A stretch of 64,000 nucleotides of DNA, taken from NCBI RefSeq assembly GCF_000382225.1, contig NZ_KB907809.1, forward strand, positions 90,618-154,617, in the 5' to 3' direction. Positions 1 to 9,861 of this stretch are shown here, in pieces. A program made the translations under genes and the position numbers. Numbering within the stretch: the first letter of the stretch is position 1; each line of letters begins with the position of its first letter. The notes below the pieces were generated by a model that worked only from the letters and a program-made list of their open reading frames with translations, was not told the origin of the DNA and searched no databases. This DNA is from Hymenobacter aerophilus DSM 13606 (GTDB lineage Bacteria; Bacteroidota; Bacteroidia; Cytophagales; Hymenobacteraceae).

Positions 1-88
1 ACAACTCATCAACTACACCATCGAACGAAATCACTGATTCACGCTGATTATTCGTGATTTCGCTGATTTTTATCGGTGTATTCGTCGT

Positions 89-133
89 AATAGAAAAAGC
101 CACTGCTACCTGGTAGCAGTGGCTTTTTCTATT
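89..133. terminator. perfect hairpin, likely terminator
   Basis: Two perfectly complementary 22-nt arms with a 1-nt loop, A/T-rich at the outer ends and G/C-rich inside, so it can end transcription from either side. It lies downstream of the minus-strand zinc-ribbon gene. Confidence 0.6.
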
Positions 134-201
134 ACTCTAGTACAGTGCGTAAGCGCGCACAGAATCGGTGTAATAACGACTAATCAGCGTGAATCAGTGA
201 T

Positions 202-498
202 TTAGTGCTGCACCTGGTAGTACACCTGCTCGGGGTCGACTTCCGATACCTCGAAGCGCACGCCTTTGGGGCTGCTCTTGACGGTAATTTCGTGGGTCAT
301 TTCGCAGGTGGGGCACTGCAGCTGCTCGGTTTCGTACTGGCCGTCGTCGGGCATGGTGGCGAAGTGCTCGGCGGCGGGCACACCGATAGAGGCCGTGAAA
401 ACTTCCTTGTGGCACTTATTGCACTCAAACTTAAGGCCTACGGTGTGGCCCTGAAGCTCATCGACGGGGGCGGGGGTACTCTTCTGCTGAATCCACAT
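202..498 (-). CDS. small zinc-ribbon hypothetical protein
   Basis: A 98-residue protein with two CxxC pairs (C26/C29 and C62/C65), the layout of a treble-clef or zinc-ribbon metal site; the function is unknown. The frame stays open upstream to 627, but that stretch runs through the inverted repeat at 571-631, so the ATG at 498 was chosen (protein begins MWIQQK). No signal peptide or membrane segment is seen. Zinc binding is inferred from the cysteine pattern. It follows the universal stress protein on the same strand but is separated from it by a hairpin, so it is probably its own unit. Confidence 0.7.
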   Translation of the reverse strand: MWIQQKSTPAPVDELQGHTVGLKFECNKCHKEVFTASIGVPAAEHFATMPDDGQYETEQLQCPTCEMTHEITVKSSPKGVRFEVSEVDPEQVYYQVQH

Positions 499-570
499 AA
501 ACAAAGCGGGTTTGGTTGGTAGAGGGATGGGGAAAGGGAAACTAGGGCCGCAGCCCTGCCCGGTGTACGC

Positions 571-631
571 AGAAATGCCAACGCGGGGTTGGGTCGGCGT
601 AGCACCGGCCCAACCCCGCGTTGGCATTTCT
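571..631 (-). terminator. hairpin downstream of the universal stress protein gene
   Basis: Perfect 23-nt arms (571-593 and 609-631) about 20 nt after the stop codon of the minus-strand stress-protein gene. It separates that gene from the zinc-ribbon gene and is therefore read as a terminator. Confidence 0.65.
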
Positions 632-651
632 GACTTTGCGGCCTGCCCGGC

Positions 652-1518
652 TTACAGATGGAACGTGAGCACCGGCTGGGCGGAGTGGGTGGCCACCTTT
701 TCGGCGATGCTGCCCTGGAAAAACCGGCTGAACGCCGAGCGGGCGTGGGTGGGCACCACAATCAGGCCGGCGCCGAGCTTGCGGGCCGCATCCTCGATGC
801 CGCCGCTGATGCTGCCGGCTTCCATCAGCATCGGCTCGGCGGGCGCCAGCTGGTGGCGCTCGATGAAGCCGTCGATTTGCTGGCGGGCCTGGTTGGCGTT
901 GCCGTCCGTCACGTGCAGCAAGTGCAGGCGCGCCTCCGGAAACAGTTCCCGCACCTGCTGCAGGCCGGGTACGGCGCGGTCGGCTTCGGCCCCGAAGCTG
1001 GAGGCAAACACGATGTCGTGCACCTCGTTGAGGTTGGTTTCCTGCTTGACGGCCAGCACCGGGCAGGGCGCCAGGCGCACCATCTGCTCGGTGTTCGACG
1101 AGGCAAAAAACCGCTCTACCGCGTCGTGGTGCTGGGGGCCGAGCACGACCAGGTCGATGTGCTGGCGCTCAATTACCTTCAGAATGGCCTCATCCACGCC
1201 CACCTGGTCGGTCAGGTCGTGCACGGGCACGCCGGGGGCGAGCTGGGCCGCCTCGGCCAGCAGCTGCTGCATGCGCTGGCGGGTGGCTTCGAGCAGCTTG
1301 ATGACGAAAATCCGGTCGATGCCGTGGCTGTTAGGCAGCTCGGTGCCGCCAACCGGCCCGCCAAAGGTGCTGAAGTTGGCCGTGCGCGGCTGGTCGGGCA
1401 GGGCCAGCACGTGCAGCAGCGTAACCGTGCCCCCGGCCCGTTGGGCCAGCTGCAGCGCGGCCCGGAAGGCGTGGTGCGCCTCGGCCGAAAAGTCGGTGGG
1501 AACCAGAATGTTTTTCAT
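652..1518 (-). CDS. universal stress protein with tandem UspA domains
   Basis: A 288-residue cytosolic protein made of two UspA folds, roughly residues 1-150 and 155-288. Each starts with a typical beta strand (MKNILVPTDFS for the first) and ends with the Usp signature of a hydrophobic strand, a small-residue loop and PVL. In this family the loop binds ATP in some members; the glycine pattern here is imperfect, so nucleotide binding is uncertain. The open frame extends to 1593, but the ATG at 1518 gives the canonical N-terminus. Tandem Usp proteins are common stress-survival proteins in Bacteroidota. It appears to be monocistronic, ending in the hairpin at 571-631. Confidence 0.85.
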   Translation of the reverse strand: MKNILVPTDFSAEAHHAFRAALQLAQRAGGTVTLLHVLALPDQPRTANFSTFGGPVGGTELPNSHGIDRIFVIKLLEATRQRMQQLLAEAAQLAPGVPVHDLTDQVGVDEAILKVIERQHIDLVVLGPQHHDAVERFFASSNTEQMVRLAPCPVLAVKQETNLNEVHDIVFASSFGAEADRAVPGLQQVRELFPEARLHLLHVTDGNANQARQQIDGFIERHQLAPAEPMLMEAGSISGGIEDAARKLGAGLIVVPTHARSAFSRFFQGSIAEKVATHSAQPVLTFHL

Positions 1519-1552
1519 AATCCGGAAGATAAAAGAGTGAAAAAACGCAGCC

Positions 1553-1615
1553 AGCTTTAAGCGGGCCAACATGGGCCGGCACGATGCGCCCACCCATGTT
1601 GCCCCGCCTAAAGCT
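1553..1615 (-). terminator. hairpin downstream of the TlpA-like gene
   Basis: Arms of 23 nt (1553-1575 and 1593-1615) with two mismatches, about 50 nt beyond the stop codon of the minus-strand thioredoxin gene and just upstream of the stress-protein gene. Confidence 0.55.
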
Positions 1616-1665
1616 AGGAGTTAATTCGCACCGGGCCGCATGACGCCCGAGCCGGGTTGCGGGCC

Positions 1666-2994
1666 TTACTCGGCCAGCAGCTGGTCGATGGTCTTGTTGA
1701 AGTCGGCCTTTTCCTGCTCGTAGTACTGGCCGGTGCCGGGGCCCGAGAAGCCGCTGTGAATCTTGCGCACCTCGCCTTTTTTGTCCAGGAAAATGGTGGT
1801 CGGGAAGGCCAGCACTTTGGTTAGCTGGGGCAGGCTGGCACTGGCGGCCGCGGCTTTGCCCTCGCCGGCATAGGCCAGGTCGTAGCCCACGTTCAGGCGC
1901 TGCTTCATTTTGCGCAGGCGCTCCTTGGCGGCCTCGGGGGCATACGTGGCCCGCTCGTAGCCCAAACCAATAATTTCGACGCCGCGCTGCTTGTTTTCGG
2001 CGTACCAGGGGGCCAGGAAATTGGTTTCGTCCATGCAGTTGGGGCACCACGAGCCCAGCAACTGCACCACCACCACCTTGCCGCGGTACTTGGCATCAGA
2101 TGGCGAAATCGAGCCGCTGCCTTCCACGCTGGGGAAGCTGAAGGCGAGCTTTTTCTGGCCGGGCTTCATGCCAGTCAGGGCGTTGGCGTCGGGCAGCTGC
2201 ACGGTGGGGTCGAGCGTGGCCGTCCAGGTTTCGTGCCCCGTCAGGCCCGAGTAGAAGTCGCCGCTGATGCGGTTGATGTTGCCCGGCTGGCTGAGCTTGC
2301 CATCGAACAGGTAGCCGTGGCTGCCATCGAAGGTCGAGAGCAGGATATGCTCACTGCCGTCGGCCTGCTTCACGAGGTTGCCGCTCAGGTAGCGGTAGTC
2401 GCCGGTGGTGGTCAGGAAGGTGCCGATAACGCGGCTGGGGTGCGCCGCATCCTGCTTAAAGGAACCCACGGCCGGGTAGGTTTTGCCATCGGCTTCGCGG
2501 AACTCGGTGCGGAACAGCGCCCCTTCTTTCAGGTCGCCAAACACGGGCGCAGGCTGCGGGCCGGCGGCAAACAGCTCCGTATCGGCGGTGGCTTTGCGGG
2601 CCGTGAGCGGCACCCGGTACGGCTTGTCGGCGTCGTACTTCACCCAGGCGCCGGTCAGCTGGCCTTCGCCGGCGGAGCGCAGCACCAGCGCAGCATCAAA
2701 CACGCCCAGCCTGATGGTGGTCGAGTCGCCGGCGGTGGTTATTTCGTCGAGTTTCAGGCGCTCTTCGCCGTTGCGCAGCGTCAGGGTGGGCTGGCCGCCG
2801 TCGGTGGCTACGTCGAACAGAAACGGGATTTGCTGGCCCTGGGTGGCGAGTACGCCGCGCCAGGTACCGGCCGTAAGGGGCGAGGCGACCCCGGCCGGAG
2901 CCGCACCGGCCGCGGCATCGGTTTCGGTGCCGGAGTTGGACTGGCAGGCGGCAACGGCCAGCGCGAGGCCGGCCCCGGTCAGGGCTTTACGCAT
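1666..2994 (-). CDS. TlpA-like thioredoxin-fold lipoprotein
   Basis: A 442-residue exported lipoprotein. The N-terminus MRKALTG leads into a short hydrophobic segment ending in a lipobox with lipidated Cys at about residue 17. Residues about 40-280 form a large N-terminal region without a recognised motif. The C-terminal third is a TlpA/ResA-type thioredoxin domain with a CPNC redox motif (C317, C320) preceded by LLGSW. Such proteins reduce disulfides in the periplasm or on the outer membrane. An in-frame ATG six codons upstream (3012) is an alternative start. The partner and substrate are unknown. Confidence 0.82.
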   Translation of the reverse strand: MRKALTGAGLALAVAACQSNSGTETDAAAGAAPAGVASPLTAGTWRGVLATQGQQIPFLFDVATDGGQPTLTLRNGEERLKLDEITTAGDSTTIRLGVFDAALVLRSAGEGQLTGAWVKYDADKPYRVPLTARKATADTELFAAGPQPAPVFGDLKEGALFRTEFREADGKTYPAVGSFKQDAAHPSRVIGTFLTTTGDYRYLSGNLVKQADGSEHILLSTFDGSHGYLFDGKLSQPGNINRISGDFYSGLTGHETWTATLDPTVQLPDANALTGMKPGQKKLAFSFPSVEGSGSISPSDAKYRGKVVVVQLLGSWCPNCMDETNFLAPWYAENKQRGVEIIGLGYERATYAPEAAKERLRKMKQRLNVGYDLAYAGEGKAAAASASLPQLTKVLAFPTTIFLDKKGEVRKIHSGFSGPGTGQYYEQEKADFNKTIDQLLAE

Positions 2995-3042
2995 AAGAGA
3001 GGCAACGGGCATGGGCGAAAAAGAGTAAAAGTGAATTCGGGG

Positions 3043-3072
3043 CTAAACTACGGCGGCGCCCGCATAGTTTAG
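3043..3072. promoter_or_regulatory. short inverted repeat upstream of the TlpA-like gene
   Basis: CTAAACTA (3043-3050) and its exact complement TAGTTTAG (3065-3072) are separated by 14 nt, about 50-80 nt upstream of the minus-strand TlpA-like start. It resembles an operator half-site pair; no regulator can be named. Confidence 0.3.
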
Positions 3073-3158
3073 AAAGTACCCGCACGCCGCCTAAAGCTCC
3101 CGGTTCTTTTGAGAGCTTCTAAATAGGGCTTTAGCCGGGCCCGGCGCCACTTCATGGG

Positions 3159-3189
3159 TTTGCCGGGCCCCCGCCCTTCGCTATATTTG
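3159..3189 (+). promoter_or_regulatory. Bacteroidota-type promoter of aconitase
   Basis: TTTG at 3159-3162 and TATATTTG at 3182-3189 match the Bacteroidota -33 (TTTG) and -7 (TAnnTTTG) elements with a 19-nt gap. Transcription would start near 3196, giving a leader of about 40 nt before the aconitase ATG. Confidence 0.7.
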
Positions 3190-3236
3190 CACGTTGGCCC
3201 CGGCCGACTCGTTCTCTCCACTTTTTCAACCTGATT

Positions 3237-5537
3237 ATGGCATTCGATTTAGAAATGATTCAGGCCGTCTACGCCAACATGGGTCCTCGCATTGAGGCCG
3301 CCCGTGCTGCCGTCGGCCGTCCGCTCACCCTGACGGAAAAAATCCTGTACGCCCACTTGTACGGCGGCACCGTTTCGCAGGCCTACGAGCGGGGCGTTTC
3401 CTACGTCGACTTCTCGCCCGACCGCGTGGCCATGCAGGACGCCACCGCCCAGATGGCGCTGCTCCAGTTCATGCAGGCCGGCAAAACCACTGCCGCCGTG
3501 CCCAGCACCGTGCACTGCGACCACCTCATCCAGGCCCGCGATGGGGCCGACCAGGATTTGGCCATGGCCAATTCCGAAAACAAGGAAGTGTACGACTTTC
3601 TGGCCTCGGTTTCGAATAAGTATGGCCTCGGCTTCTGGAAGCCCGGCGCCGGCATCATTCACCAGGTGGTGCTCGAAAACTACGCCTTCCCCGGCGGCAT
3701 GATGATCGGCACCGACTCGCACACGCCCAACGCGGGCGGCCTGGGCATGATTGCCATTGGTGTAGGCGGCGCCGATGCCGTCGACGTAATGGCCGGCATG
3801 GCCTGGGAGCTGAAATTCCCCAAGGTAATCGGCGTGAAGCTGACCGGCAAGCTTTCGGGCTGGACTTCGGCCAAGGACGTAATTCTGAAAGTAGCCGGCA
3901 TCCTGACCGTGAAAGGTGGCACCGGCGCCATCGTAGAGTACTTCGGCGAAGGAGCCGAAAACCTCTCGGCTACCGGCAAAGGCACCATCTGCAACATGGG
4001 CGCCGAAATTGGTGCTACCACCTCGGTGTTCAGCTTCGATGAGAAGATGGCCACCTATCTGCAGGGTACCGGCCGCGCCGAAGTGGCCGAGCTGGCCGCC
4101 GGCGTACGCCAGCACCTGCGCGCCGACGACGAGGTGTACCAGAACCCCGAGAACTTCTACGACCAGCTCATTGAAATCGACCTGAACACGCTGGAGCCCT
4201 ACGTGAACGGTCCGTTCACGCCGGACGCCGCCTGGCCGATTTCGGAATTCGCCTCGGCTGTGCGCGAGCACGGCTGGCCCGAAAAGCTGGAAGTAGGCCT
4301 GATTGGCTCGTGCACCAACTCCAGCTACGAAGACATCACCCGCGCCGCCTCCATCGCCAAGCAGGCCGCCGACAAGGGCCTGACGGTGCAGGCCGAGTAC
4401 ACCGTAACGCCCGGCTCGGAGCTGGTGCGCTACACCGTGGAGCGCGACGGATTGCTCGACACGTTTGCCCAGATGGGCGGCGTGGTGCTGGCCAACGCCT
4501 GCGGTCCGTGCATCGGCCAGTGGGCCCGCCACACCGACGACCCCAAGCGCCGTAACTCCATCATCACCAGCTTCAACCGCAACTTTGCCAAGCGCAACGA
4601 CGGCAACCCTAACACCCACGCCTTCGTGGCCTCGCCCGAAATCGTGACGGCCTTCGCCATTGCCGGCGACCTGACCTTCAACCCGCTCACCGATACGCTG
4701 ACGACCAGCACCGGCGAGCAGGTGAAGCTGGCCGAGCCCGAGGGCATCGAGATGCCGCCCCGCGGCTTTGCCGTGGAAGATGCCGGTTACCAGCAGCCCG
4801 CCGCCGATGGCTCGGGCGTGAGCGTGATGGTGTCGCCTGATTCCGACCGTCTGCAGATTCTGGAGCCCTTCAAGCCCTGGGAAGGCACCGACCTGCTGGG
4901 TCTGCGCCTGCTCATCAAGGCCAAAGGCAAGTGCACCACCGACCACATTTCGATGGCCGGCCCGTGGCTGAAGTACCGCGGCCACTTGGATAATATCTCC
5001 AACAACATGCTGATCGGGGCTATCAACGCCTTCAACGACCAGCCCAACGCCGTGAAGGATGCCCTGACCCAGGGCACGCCCTACTCGGCCGTGCCCACGG
5101 TGGCCCGTAACTACAAGGCCCAGGGCATTGGCTCGGTGGTAGTTGGTGATGAGAACTACGGCGAAGGCAGCTCGCGTGAGCACGCCGCCATGGAGCCCCG
5201 CCACCTCGGCGTGCGCGCCGTGCTGGTGAAATCCTTCGCCCGGATTCACGAAACCAACCTCAAAAAGCAGGGCATGCTGGGCCTGACCTTCGACAACAAG
5301 GCCGACTACGACCTGGTAGAGGAAGACGACACCATCGACATCCTCGGCCTGACCGACTTCCAGCCCGGCAAGCCCCTGCAGGTGCGCCTGCACCACGCCG
5401 ACGGCGACACGGACCTCATCACGGTGAACCACACCTACAACGAGGGCCAGATTGCCTGGTTTAAGGCCGGCTCGGCCCTGAACCTGATTCGCCAGATGGA
5501 AGCCGGCGGCGACGCTCAGCTTTCGGAGCGCGCGTAG
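3237..5537 (+). CDS. acn: aconitate hydratase
   Basis: A 766-residue TCA-cycle enzyme that interconverts citrate and isocitrate. The three [4Fe-4S] ligands are present: C359 in GSCTNSS, and C422 and C425 in ACGPCIGQW. The swivel-domain substrate-binding stretch with GEGSSREHA is also seen near residue 645. Length and cysteine spacing match the mitochondrial-type aconitase subfamily used by Bacteroidota rather than the longer AcnA/IRP or AcnB types. It is a single-gene unit with a good upstream promoter and a strong terminator at 5557-5595. Confidence 0.97.
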   Translation: MAFDLEMIQAVYANMGPRIEAARAAVGRPLTLTEKILYAHLYGGTVSQAYERGVSYVDFSPDRVAMQDATAQMALLQFMQAGKTTAAVPSTVHCDHLIQARDGADQDLAMANSENKEVYDFLASVSNKYGLGFWKPGAGIIHQVVLENYAFPGGMMIGTDSHTPNAGGLGMIAIGVGGADAVDVMAGMAWELKFPKVIGVKLTGKLSGWTSAKDVILKVAGILTVKGGTGAIVEYFGEGAENLSATGKGTICNMGAEIGATTSVFSFDEKMATYLQGTGRAEVAELAAGVRQHLRADDEVYQNPENFYDQLIEIDLNTLEPYVNGPFTPDAAWPISEFASAVREHGWPEKLEVGLIGSCTNSSYEDITRAASIAKQAADKGLTVQAEYTVTPGSELVRYTVERDGLLDTFAQMGGVVLANACGPCIGQWARHTDDPKRRNSIITSFNRNFAKRNDGNPNTHAFVASPEIVTAFAIAGDLTFNPLTDTLTTSTGEQVKLAEPEGIEMPPRGFAVEDAGYQQPAADGSGVSVMVSPDSDRLQILEPFKPWEGTDLLGLRLLIKAKGKCTTDHISMAGPWLKYRGHLDNISNNMLIGAINAFNDQPNAVKDALTQGTPYSAVPTVARNYKAQGIGSVVVGDENYGEGSSREHAAMEPRHLGVRAVLVKSFARIHETNLKKQGMLGLTFDNKADYDLVEEDDTIDILGLTDFQPGKPLQVRLHHADGDTDLITVNHTYNEGQIAWFKAGSALNLIRQMEAGGDAQLSERA

Positions 5538-5556
5538 TCTGACATTTAGCTGACTG

Positions 5557-5595
5557 AAAACGGCCGCCTTCCCGGATAGGGGAGGCGGCCGTTTT
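5557..5595 (+). terminator. terminator of aconitase gene
   Basis: 17-nt arms with one mismatch around a 5-nt loop, GC-rich inside and ending in TTTT, about 20 nt after the aconitase stop codon. Confidence 0.8.
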
Positions 5596-5717
5596 GCGTT
5601 TGCAGGGTCGTGGGTAACTTCTCGGCTGGTTGCTGGCGGAAGCATTGGCACTTTTGGCAAAGCCAGCGAGCCTTTTGGGGCGGAGCCCGTATAGGCAGAC
5701 GTCACTTCTGCCTTCCC

Positions 5718-6413
5718 ATGCGAAAAACGAACTCACTTTATCCCTTAACCGCGGCCGTTGCCTACACCGGGGCCGGCATTATCGGGCTGGTAGCCGTGTA
5801 TCTGCTGGCTTCCGTGGTCCTGTCGGCCATTCCGGTGGCCGGCGAAAAGGCTACGCCCGCGCCCGGCGAGGCTGTAGAGGTGTACCTGCTCTCTAACGGC
5901 GTGCACACCGACCTGGTAGTGCCCGTGCGCAGTGCTCAGAAGGACTGGACGCAGTTTATTTCTTACGCCGACACACCCGCCAACGACACCAGCCAGGAAT
6001 TTGTGGGCTTCGGCTGGGGCGACCGGGGCTTCTACCTCGACACCCCGACCTGGGCCGAACTCGAACTCAGCACCGGCCTGAAAGCCATGTTCTGGATGGG
6101 CACCACAGCCATGCACACCACTTTTCATCACCGCCCCGAAATAGGTCCTAAGTGCGTGCAGCTCACGCTCACGGCCGCCGAGTACGACCGGCTTATCCGC
6201 TTCATCGAAACCAAGTTTGACGTGGATGCCCAGGGCCGCCCGCAGCAGATTAGGGGCCACAGCTACGGTGAAAATGACGCTTTCTACCTCGCCAACGGCA
6301 CGTATAACCTTTTCGACACCTGCAACAGCTGGACCAACCGGGGCCTGAAAACCGCCGGCCAGCGCGCCGCCCTCTGGACGCCCTTCGACTTCGGCATGTT
6401 CTGGCATTACTAG
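5718..6413 (+). CDS. DUF2459 / TIGR02117 family membrane-anchored protein
   Basis: A 231-residue protein of the TIGR02117/DUF2459 family, whose biochemical role is not established. One N-terminal membrane segment (about residues 10-35) is followed by a soluble domain. Recognisable blocks are SNGVHTDLVVPV, FGWGDRGFYLDTPTWAEL and, near the end, a tract with DTCNSWT and FDFGMFWHY. The topology suggests an inner-membrane anchor with the domain in the periplasm. The ATG at 5718 was chosen because the upstream in-frame stretch has no similarity to the family and begins right after the aconitase terminator. Confidence 0.8.
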   Translation: MRKTNSLYPLTAAVAYTGAGIIGLVAVYLLASVVLSAIPVAGEKATPAPGEAVEVYLLSNGVHTDLVVPVRSAQKDWTQFISYADTPANDTSQEFVGFGWGDRGFYLDTPTWAELELSTGLKAMFWMGTTAMHTTFHHRPEIGPKCVQLTLTAAEYDRLIRFIETKFDVDAQGRPQQIRGHSYGENDAFYLANGTYNLFDTCNSWTNRGLKTAGQRAALWTPFDFGMFWHY

Positions 6414-6486
6414 CTCTTTTGAGGCTGTTAGCTGAGTGCTATTAGTAGCCAGCCTCTCTTCAGAAAATTCTTTCTACTGCATAAAA

Positions 6487-6520
6487 AAGGGCACCGCACT
6501 CAACTGAGTGCGGCGCCCTT
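6487..6520. terminator. bidirectional hairpin between convergent genes
   Basis: 16-nt arms with one mismatch, flanked by AAAAAA on the left and a T-containing run on the right. It sits between the plus-strand DUF2459 gene and the minus-strand small gene and can serve both. Confidence 0.75.
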
Positions 6521-6540
6521 GGCGTTTTAACGGCTGACAG

Positions 6541-6789
6541 CTAATTAAGCCAGACCTGAGCTATGTGCTCGAAGCGGTGTTGGGCAAAGGCGCCGTAGGG
6601 CCGCTCGGCATAGAAGCCCAGCACATGTACCTGCAAATCGCCGGTGTGGGCGTTGCGGCGCATCTGCACGGGGTACACCTGCCCGCGCGCAGGCCAGTCG
6701 CCGATGTAGTCGGCCGGGCGGTTCCGGGCATCTATGCAGCGCGCAAAATGCTGTACCGGAAGAGGAACGGGAAGCTTCGTTTTCGACAT
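6541..6789 (-). CDS. small conserved hypothetical protein
   Basis: An 82-residue soluble protein (MSKTKLPVPLPVQHF...) with no family that I recognise. It is rich in aromatic and basic residues and has no signal peptide. It is supported as a real gene by a Bacteroidota -7 box just upstream and a shared terminator downstream. An upstream ATG at 6795 would add two residues; the ATG at 6789 is preferred because the -7 box overlaps the upstream one. Confidence 0.55.
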   Translation of the reverse strand: MSKTKLPVPLPVQHFARCIDARNRPADYIGDWPARGQVYPVQMRRNAHTGDLQVHVLGFYAERPYGAFAQHRFEHIAQVWLN

Positions 6790-6792
6790 ATA

Positions 6793-6800
6793 CAAAGATA
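6793..6800 (-). promoter_or_regulatory. TAnnTTTG box overlapping the start of the small gene
   Basis: On the minus strand this reads TATCTTTG, a full match to the Bacteroidota -7 element. Transcription would begin around 6788-6785, at or inside the start codon at 6789, so the mRNA would be nearly leaderless. Upstream (6801-7014) is about 210 bp of unusually AT-rich DNA with no gene, between this promoter and the end of the subtilase gene. Confidence 0.4.
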
Positions 6801-7014
6801 CGCATATTATCGAATAAAACTAAAATGATTAGCTGAATATTTTCAGTTAATCTACTTTTGCAACTGCTGAGCTAAGCTGATAATACGAAATTTTAGCCGT
6901 TATTTGAATTAGCCTAATCATACATTCCGAATATTAAATAAAAATAATACTTAGGTATATTGCTAAAAGTAATGGTTAAATAATCAGAATGGGAAAATCT
7001 GAGGTGAATGGGCT

Positions 7015-9861
7015 CTACGGGCGCTTTAACACCCTATAAGTGGCTGCCCCGGCAGAAGTTTCTACGCGCAGCAGATATACGCCCGCCGGATAACCCGACA
7101 GGTCCAGCGAAGCCGTTGCCTGCCGGAAGTGATAAGTGGCCAATTGCCGCCCCAGCACCGACAGCACCCGCACCGTAGCGCCATCAGTGGCTGGTAGTTC
7201 CAGCCGCACCGGGCCAGCAGTTGGGTTAGGGTATAGCCGGACACCGGCCAGCGCCGCCGGACGGATGGCTGTGGGTACCTGCTGGTAGCCGGCACTCGCC
7301 GCATCGGCGGCGGCCTGCAACTCGGTCAGCGAAGGGGCGGCCAGCACCGCGAAGGCCACGGTTACCGAGTCGGCGGGGGCGAGGTAGGGCAGGGCCGCGC
7401 CCACTACCTGGGCCGCATCGGTGCCGGTGGGCGGGCCAGCGGTGGCGTTGGTAGTACCGCTGCTCAGCGTCAGCCACTTCTCGGTTCGGCTGAACCCGTC
7501 GTTCAGGCGCACCGGGCCGGCGGGGGCGTCCGCACTGTTATCGAGGCTGAACACACTGGGCTGGCCGCCCGCTAGGTGCTGCACGCCGGCAAAAATCGTC
7601 TCGGGCGCGTCGAACACGTAGCCCAGGTGCCGGGCGGCATCCCAGCGGGCCACGTTACGCGCGGGGTCGTCGGGCAGGTCCCAATCCATAAACAGGCCCA
7701 GATGCAGCGGCCGGAGCGTGTCGGCGGTGAGGTTGGTGAGCTGGTATTCGAGCAGCACGTAGTTCTGGTGGGGCGCGGCCGCCCGGGCCGTGGCCTGCTG
7801 CCGCAGCGCCACGCCCACCGCCCGCGGATTTTCGGGAGGCAGCAGCTCACGCAGGCGGCCCTCGGCCCGCTGGTCGGCCGGGCCGGCGGCGGGCAAGCGG
7901 CGCACCTGGGCCTGGGATACAAAGTCGGCATCGGTGCCGCGCTGGTCGTTGCGCACGTTGCTGGCCAGGCGCTGGGCCGAGGTAGCCAGCAGCAGCCCGC
8001 CCTCGGCCAGCAGCGGCGGGCCCTGTCGGTAGCTGATGCCTTCACCGAGGCTGGGGTTGGTGGCCTCGTAGCCCAGGTTGCCGCGGCTGGTTAGCGTGAG
8101 GCGCAAATTGTTGGCGTCGAGCACCACAAAATCGGGGTTGAGCAGCAGGGTTTCGTACTGGTCCTCGCTGTAGCCGCTGGCCTCGTGGTGTAGGCGGTAG
8201 CGCAGCACGGCGCGGGTATTGAGCGGCACACCTTCCGCCACCACGGCCAGCTGGAAAGGTGCGGCGGCGTTGCCGGCCTCGGCCAGCGTGGCCAGCGCGC
8301 CGGTGCTGAACTCGCCCTGGCGCACTGTCAGATAGGGCGAAAGGGAGGTGAGCGTTACGGTGAGGCCCGGCAGCTCGCGCAGCAGGTTCTGCACCCGCAC
8401 CGCGAGGCGCAGCGTGTCGGCCGGCCCGTAGTAGGTGCGGTCCGGGCTGGCGGTCCGGGCCACCACCCGGGCCGAGTACGGCTGCTCGGTAACGGCCCGA
8501 AAGGCATTCAGGCGGCCCGAACCCAGCCGGCCGGCGTAGGCCACGTTGCCGGGCAGGTTGTCGATAAAATCGGTGGTGCGCCGGATTTGCGCGGCCACCT
8601 GGGCCGCGTTGTAGCCCGGGAAACGGCTGCGCACCAGTGCGGCCACTCCCGCCACCTGCGGCGCGGCAAACGACGAGCCGCCCGTTCTGGTGTAATCGGT
8701 ATCGGTAATGCCGAGCGTGGTCACAATGCCTTCGCCGGGCGCCGACAAATCAACCCGGTAACTGAAGGTGCCGACTGAGCTACGCACGTCGGTGCGGGCG
8801 GTCATGGCCACCGAAAGTACGTGCTGGTAGCTGGCGGGGTAAAAGTCGAGGTCCTGGGGTGTGTTGCCGGCGGCGGCCACTACTACCACGTCGTGGTTGA
8901 GGGCGGCGTAGTCAATAACTTCCTGCTCGAAACGCGAGGGCGCGCCTGGCCCACCCCACGACAGGTTGATGACCTGGCAGCCGTGCTCGGCGGCGTACAC
9001 GATGGCCTCGTAGCCGCCAAACGAGCCCTGGGGCGTCGAGGGGTATATTTTCAGCGGCATGTACCGGCTGAGGTAGCCCACGCTGGCCCCACCCAGCCCG
9101 TTGTTGGTGGCGGCGGCCGCTACGCCGGTTACCATTACGCCGTGGGTTAGGTCGGTGGGGTTGCGGGCGCGCTCGGGGTCGTTATCGTGGTCGGCGAAAT
9201 CCCAGCCGTAGTAGTTGTCGGTGTAGCCGTCGCCGTCGTTGTCGAGGCCGTCGATGGGGTCGGCGCGGTTGAGCTGGTTTTTGCCCGCCAGGTCTTCGTG
9301 GGTGAAACGAGTGCCGCCGTCGGCAATGCCGATGACGATGCTGGTGTCGCCCTTGGTAACGTCCCAGGCCTGGTAGGCGCGGATCTTTTTAAGATGGTAC
9401 TGCTCGCCGGTGCCGGTCGTATCGGCTCGTGGGTCGTTGGGCAGCTGCAGGGGGCGGTAGTCGTAGAGCGGCTCGGCATATTCCACCAAACCCGATTTCA
9501 GCAGCCGTTGCCGCAACTGTGCCGGCGAAGTGCCGGCGGGCAGTGTCAGCTCGTACACCAGCCCCAAATCCACGGCGCCGGCCTGGCGGCGGGCGGCGGT
9601 AGGCGCCGCAGCTTGCGGAAACTTGGGTCGGGCCGTAGCGCCAAAAACCTTAAATGTGGTGCTGAGGGCCGCCGGCAGCGCAACCGGCCCTGGCCGGCGG
9701 GGCTGGCCGGCATCGGCCGGGGCCGCTTTCAGCCGGAAAACCAGCACGCCCGGCCGCGCCGTGCGGGTGGGGGCATCGGGGGCGGCCGATTGGGCCACGG
9801 CCGCGGTGGCACTGCCCAGCAGCGCGGCGCCGCAAATAAACCAGCGTAGAAGTAAGGACAT
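7015..9861 (-). CDS. subtilisin-like serine protease with T9SS sorting domain
   Basis: A 948-residue secreted S8 peptidase. A signal peptide (about residues 1-24) is followed by a propeptide-like region to about 150. The catalytic domain holds Asp181 (GIADGG), His240 (DLTHGVMVTG), oxyanion Asn333 (AAAGNT) and Ser397 (GGSSFAAP). An acidic, probably calcium-binding loop (DGLDNDGDGYTD) lies between Asp and His, as is usual in Bacteroidota subtilases. Residues about 470-860 form non-catalytic beta-rich domains. The last about 75 residues (RLYPNPTAGPVRLELP to YRVLKRP) are a type A sorting domain that directs export by the type IX system to the cell surface. The role is probably extracellular protein degradation. 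Confidence 0.9.
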   Translation of the reverse strand: MSLLLRWFICGAALLGSATAAVAQSAAPDAPTRTARPGVLVFRLKAAPADAGQPRRPGPVALPAALSTTFKVFGATARPKFPQAAAPTAARRQAGAVDLGLVYELTLPAGTSPAQLRQRLLKSGLVEYAEPLYDYRPLQLPNDPRADTTGTGEQYHLKKIRAYQAWDVTKGDTSIVIGIADGGTRFTHEDLAGKNQLNRADPIDGLDNDGDGYTDNYYGWDFADHDNDPERARNPTDLTHGVMVTGVAAAATNNGLGGASVGYLSRYMPLKIYPSTPQGSFGGYEAIVYAAEHGCQVINLSWGGPGAPSRFEQEVIDYAALNHDVVVVAAAGNTPQDLDFYPASYQHVLSVAMTARTDVRSSVGTFSYRVDLSAPGEGIVTTLGITDTDYTRTGGSSFAAPQVAGVAALVRSRFPGYNAAQVAAQIRRTTDFIDNLPGNVAYAGRLGSGRLNAFRAVTEQPYSARVVARTASPDRTYYGPADTLRLAVRVQNLLRELPGLTVTLTSLSPYLTVRQGEFSTGALATLAEAGNAAAPFQLAVVAEGVPLNTRAVLRYRLHHEASGYSEDQYETLLLNPDFVVLDANNLRLTLTSRGNLGYEATNPSLGEGISYRQGPPLLAEGGLLLATSAQRLASNVRNDQRGTDADFVSQAQVRRLPAAGPADQRAEGRLRELLPPENPRAVGVALRQQATARAAAPHQNYVLLEYQLTNLTADTLRPLHLGLFMDWDLPDDPARNVARWDAARHLGYVFDAPETIFAGVQHLAGGQPSVFSLDNSADAPAGPVRLNDGFSRTEKWLTLSSGTTNATAGPPTGTDAAQVVGAALPYLAPADSVTVAFAVLAAPSLTELQAAADAASAGYQQVPTAIRPAALAGVRLYPNPTAGPVRLELPATDGATVRVLSVLGRQLATYHFRQATASLDLSGYPAGVYLLRVETSAGAATYRVLKRP

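Noticed and set aside
3249..5705. 818-residue open frame opposite aconitase
   Set aside because: A shadow of high-GC coding sequence; low-complexity His/Gly/Val translation with no domain, overlapping a clear aconitase gene.
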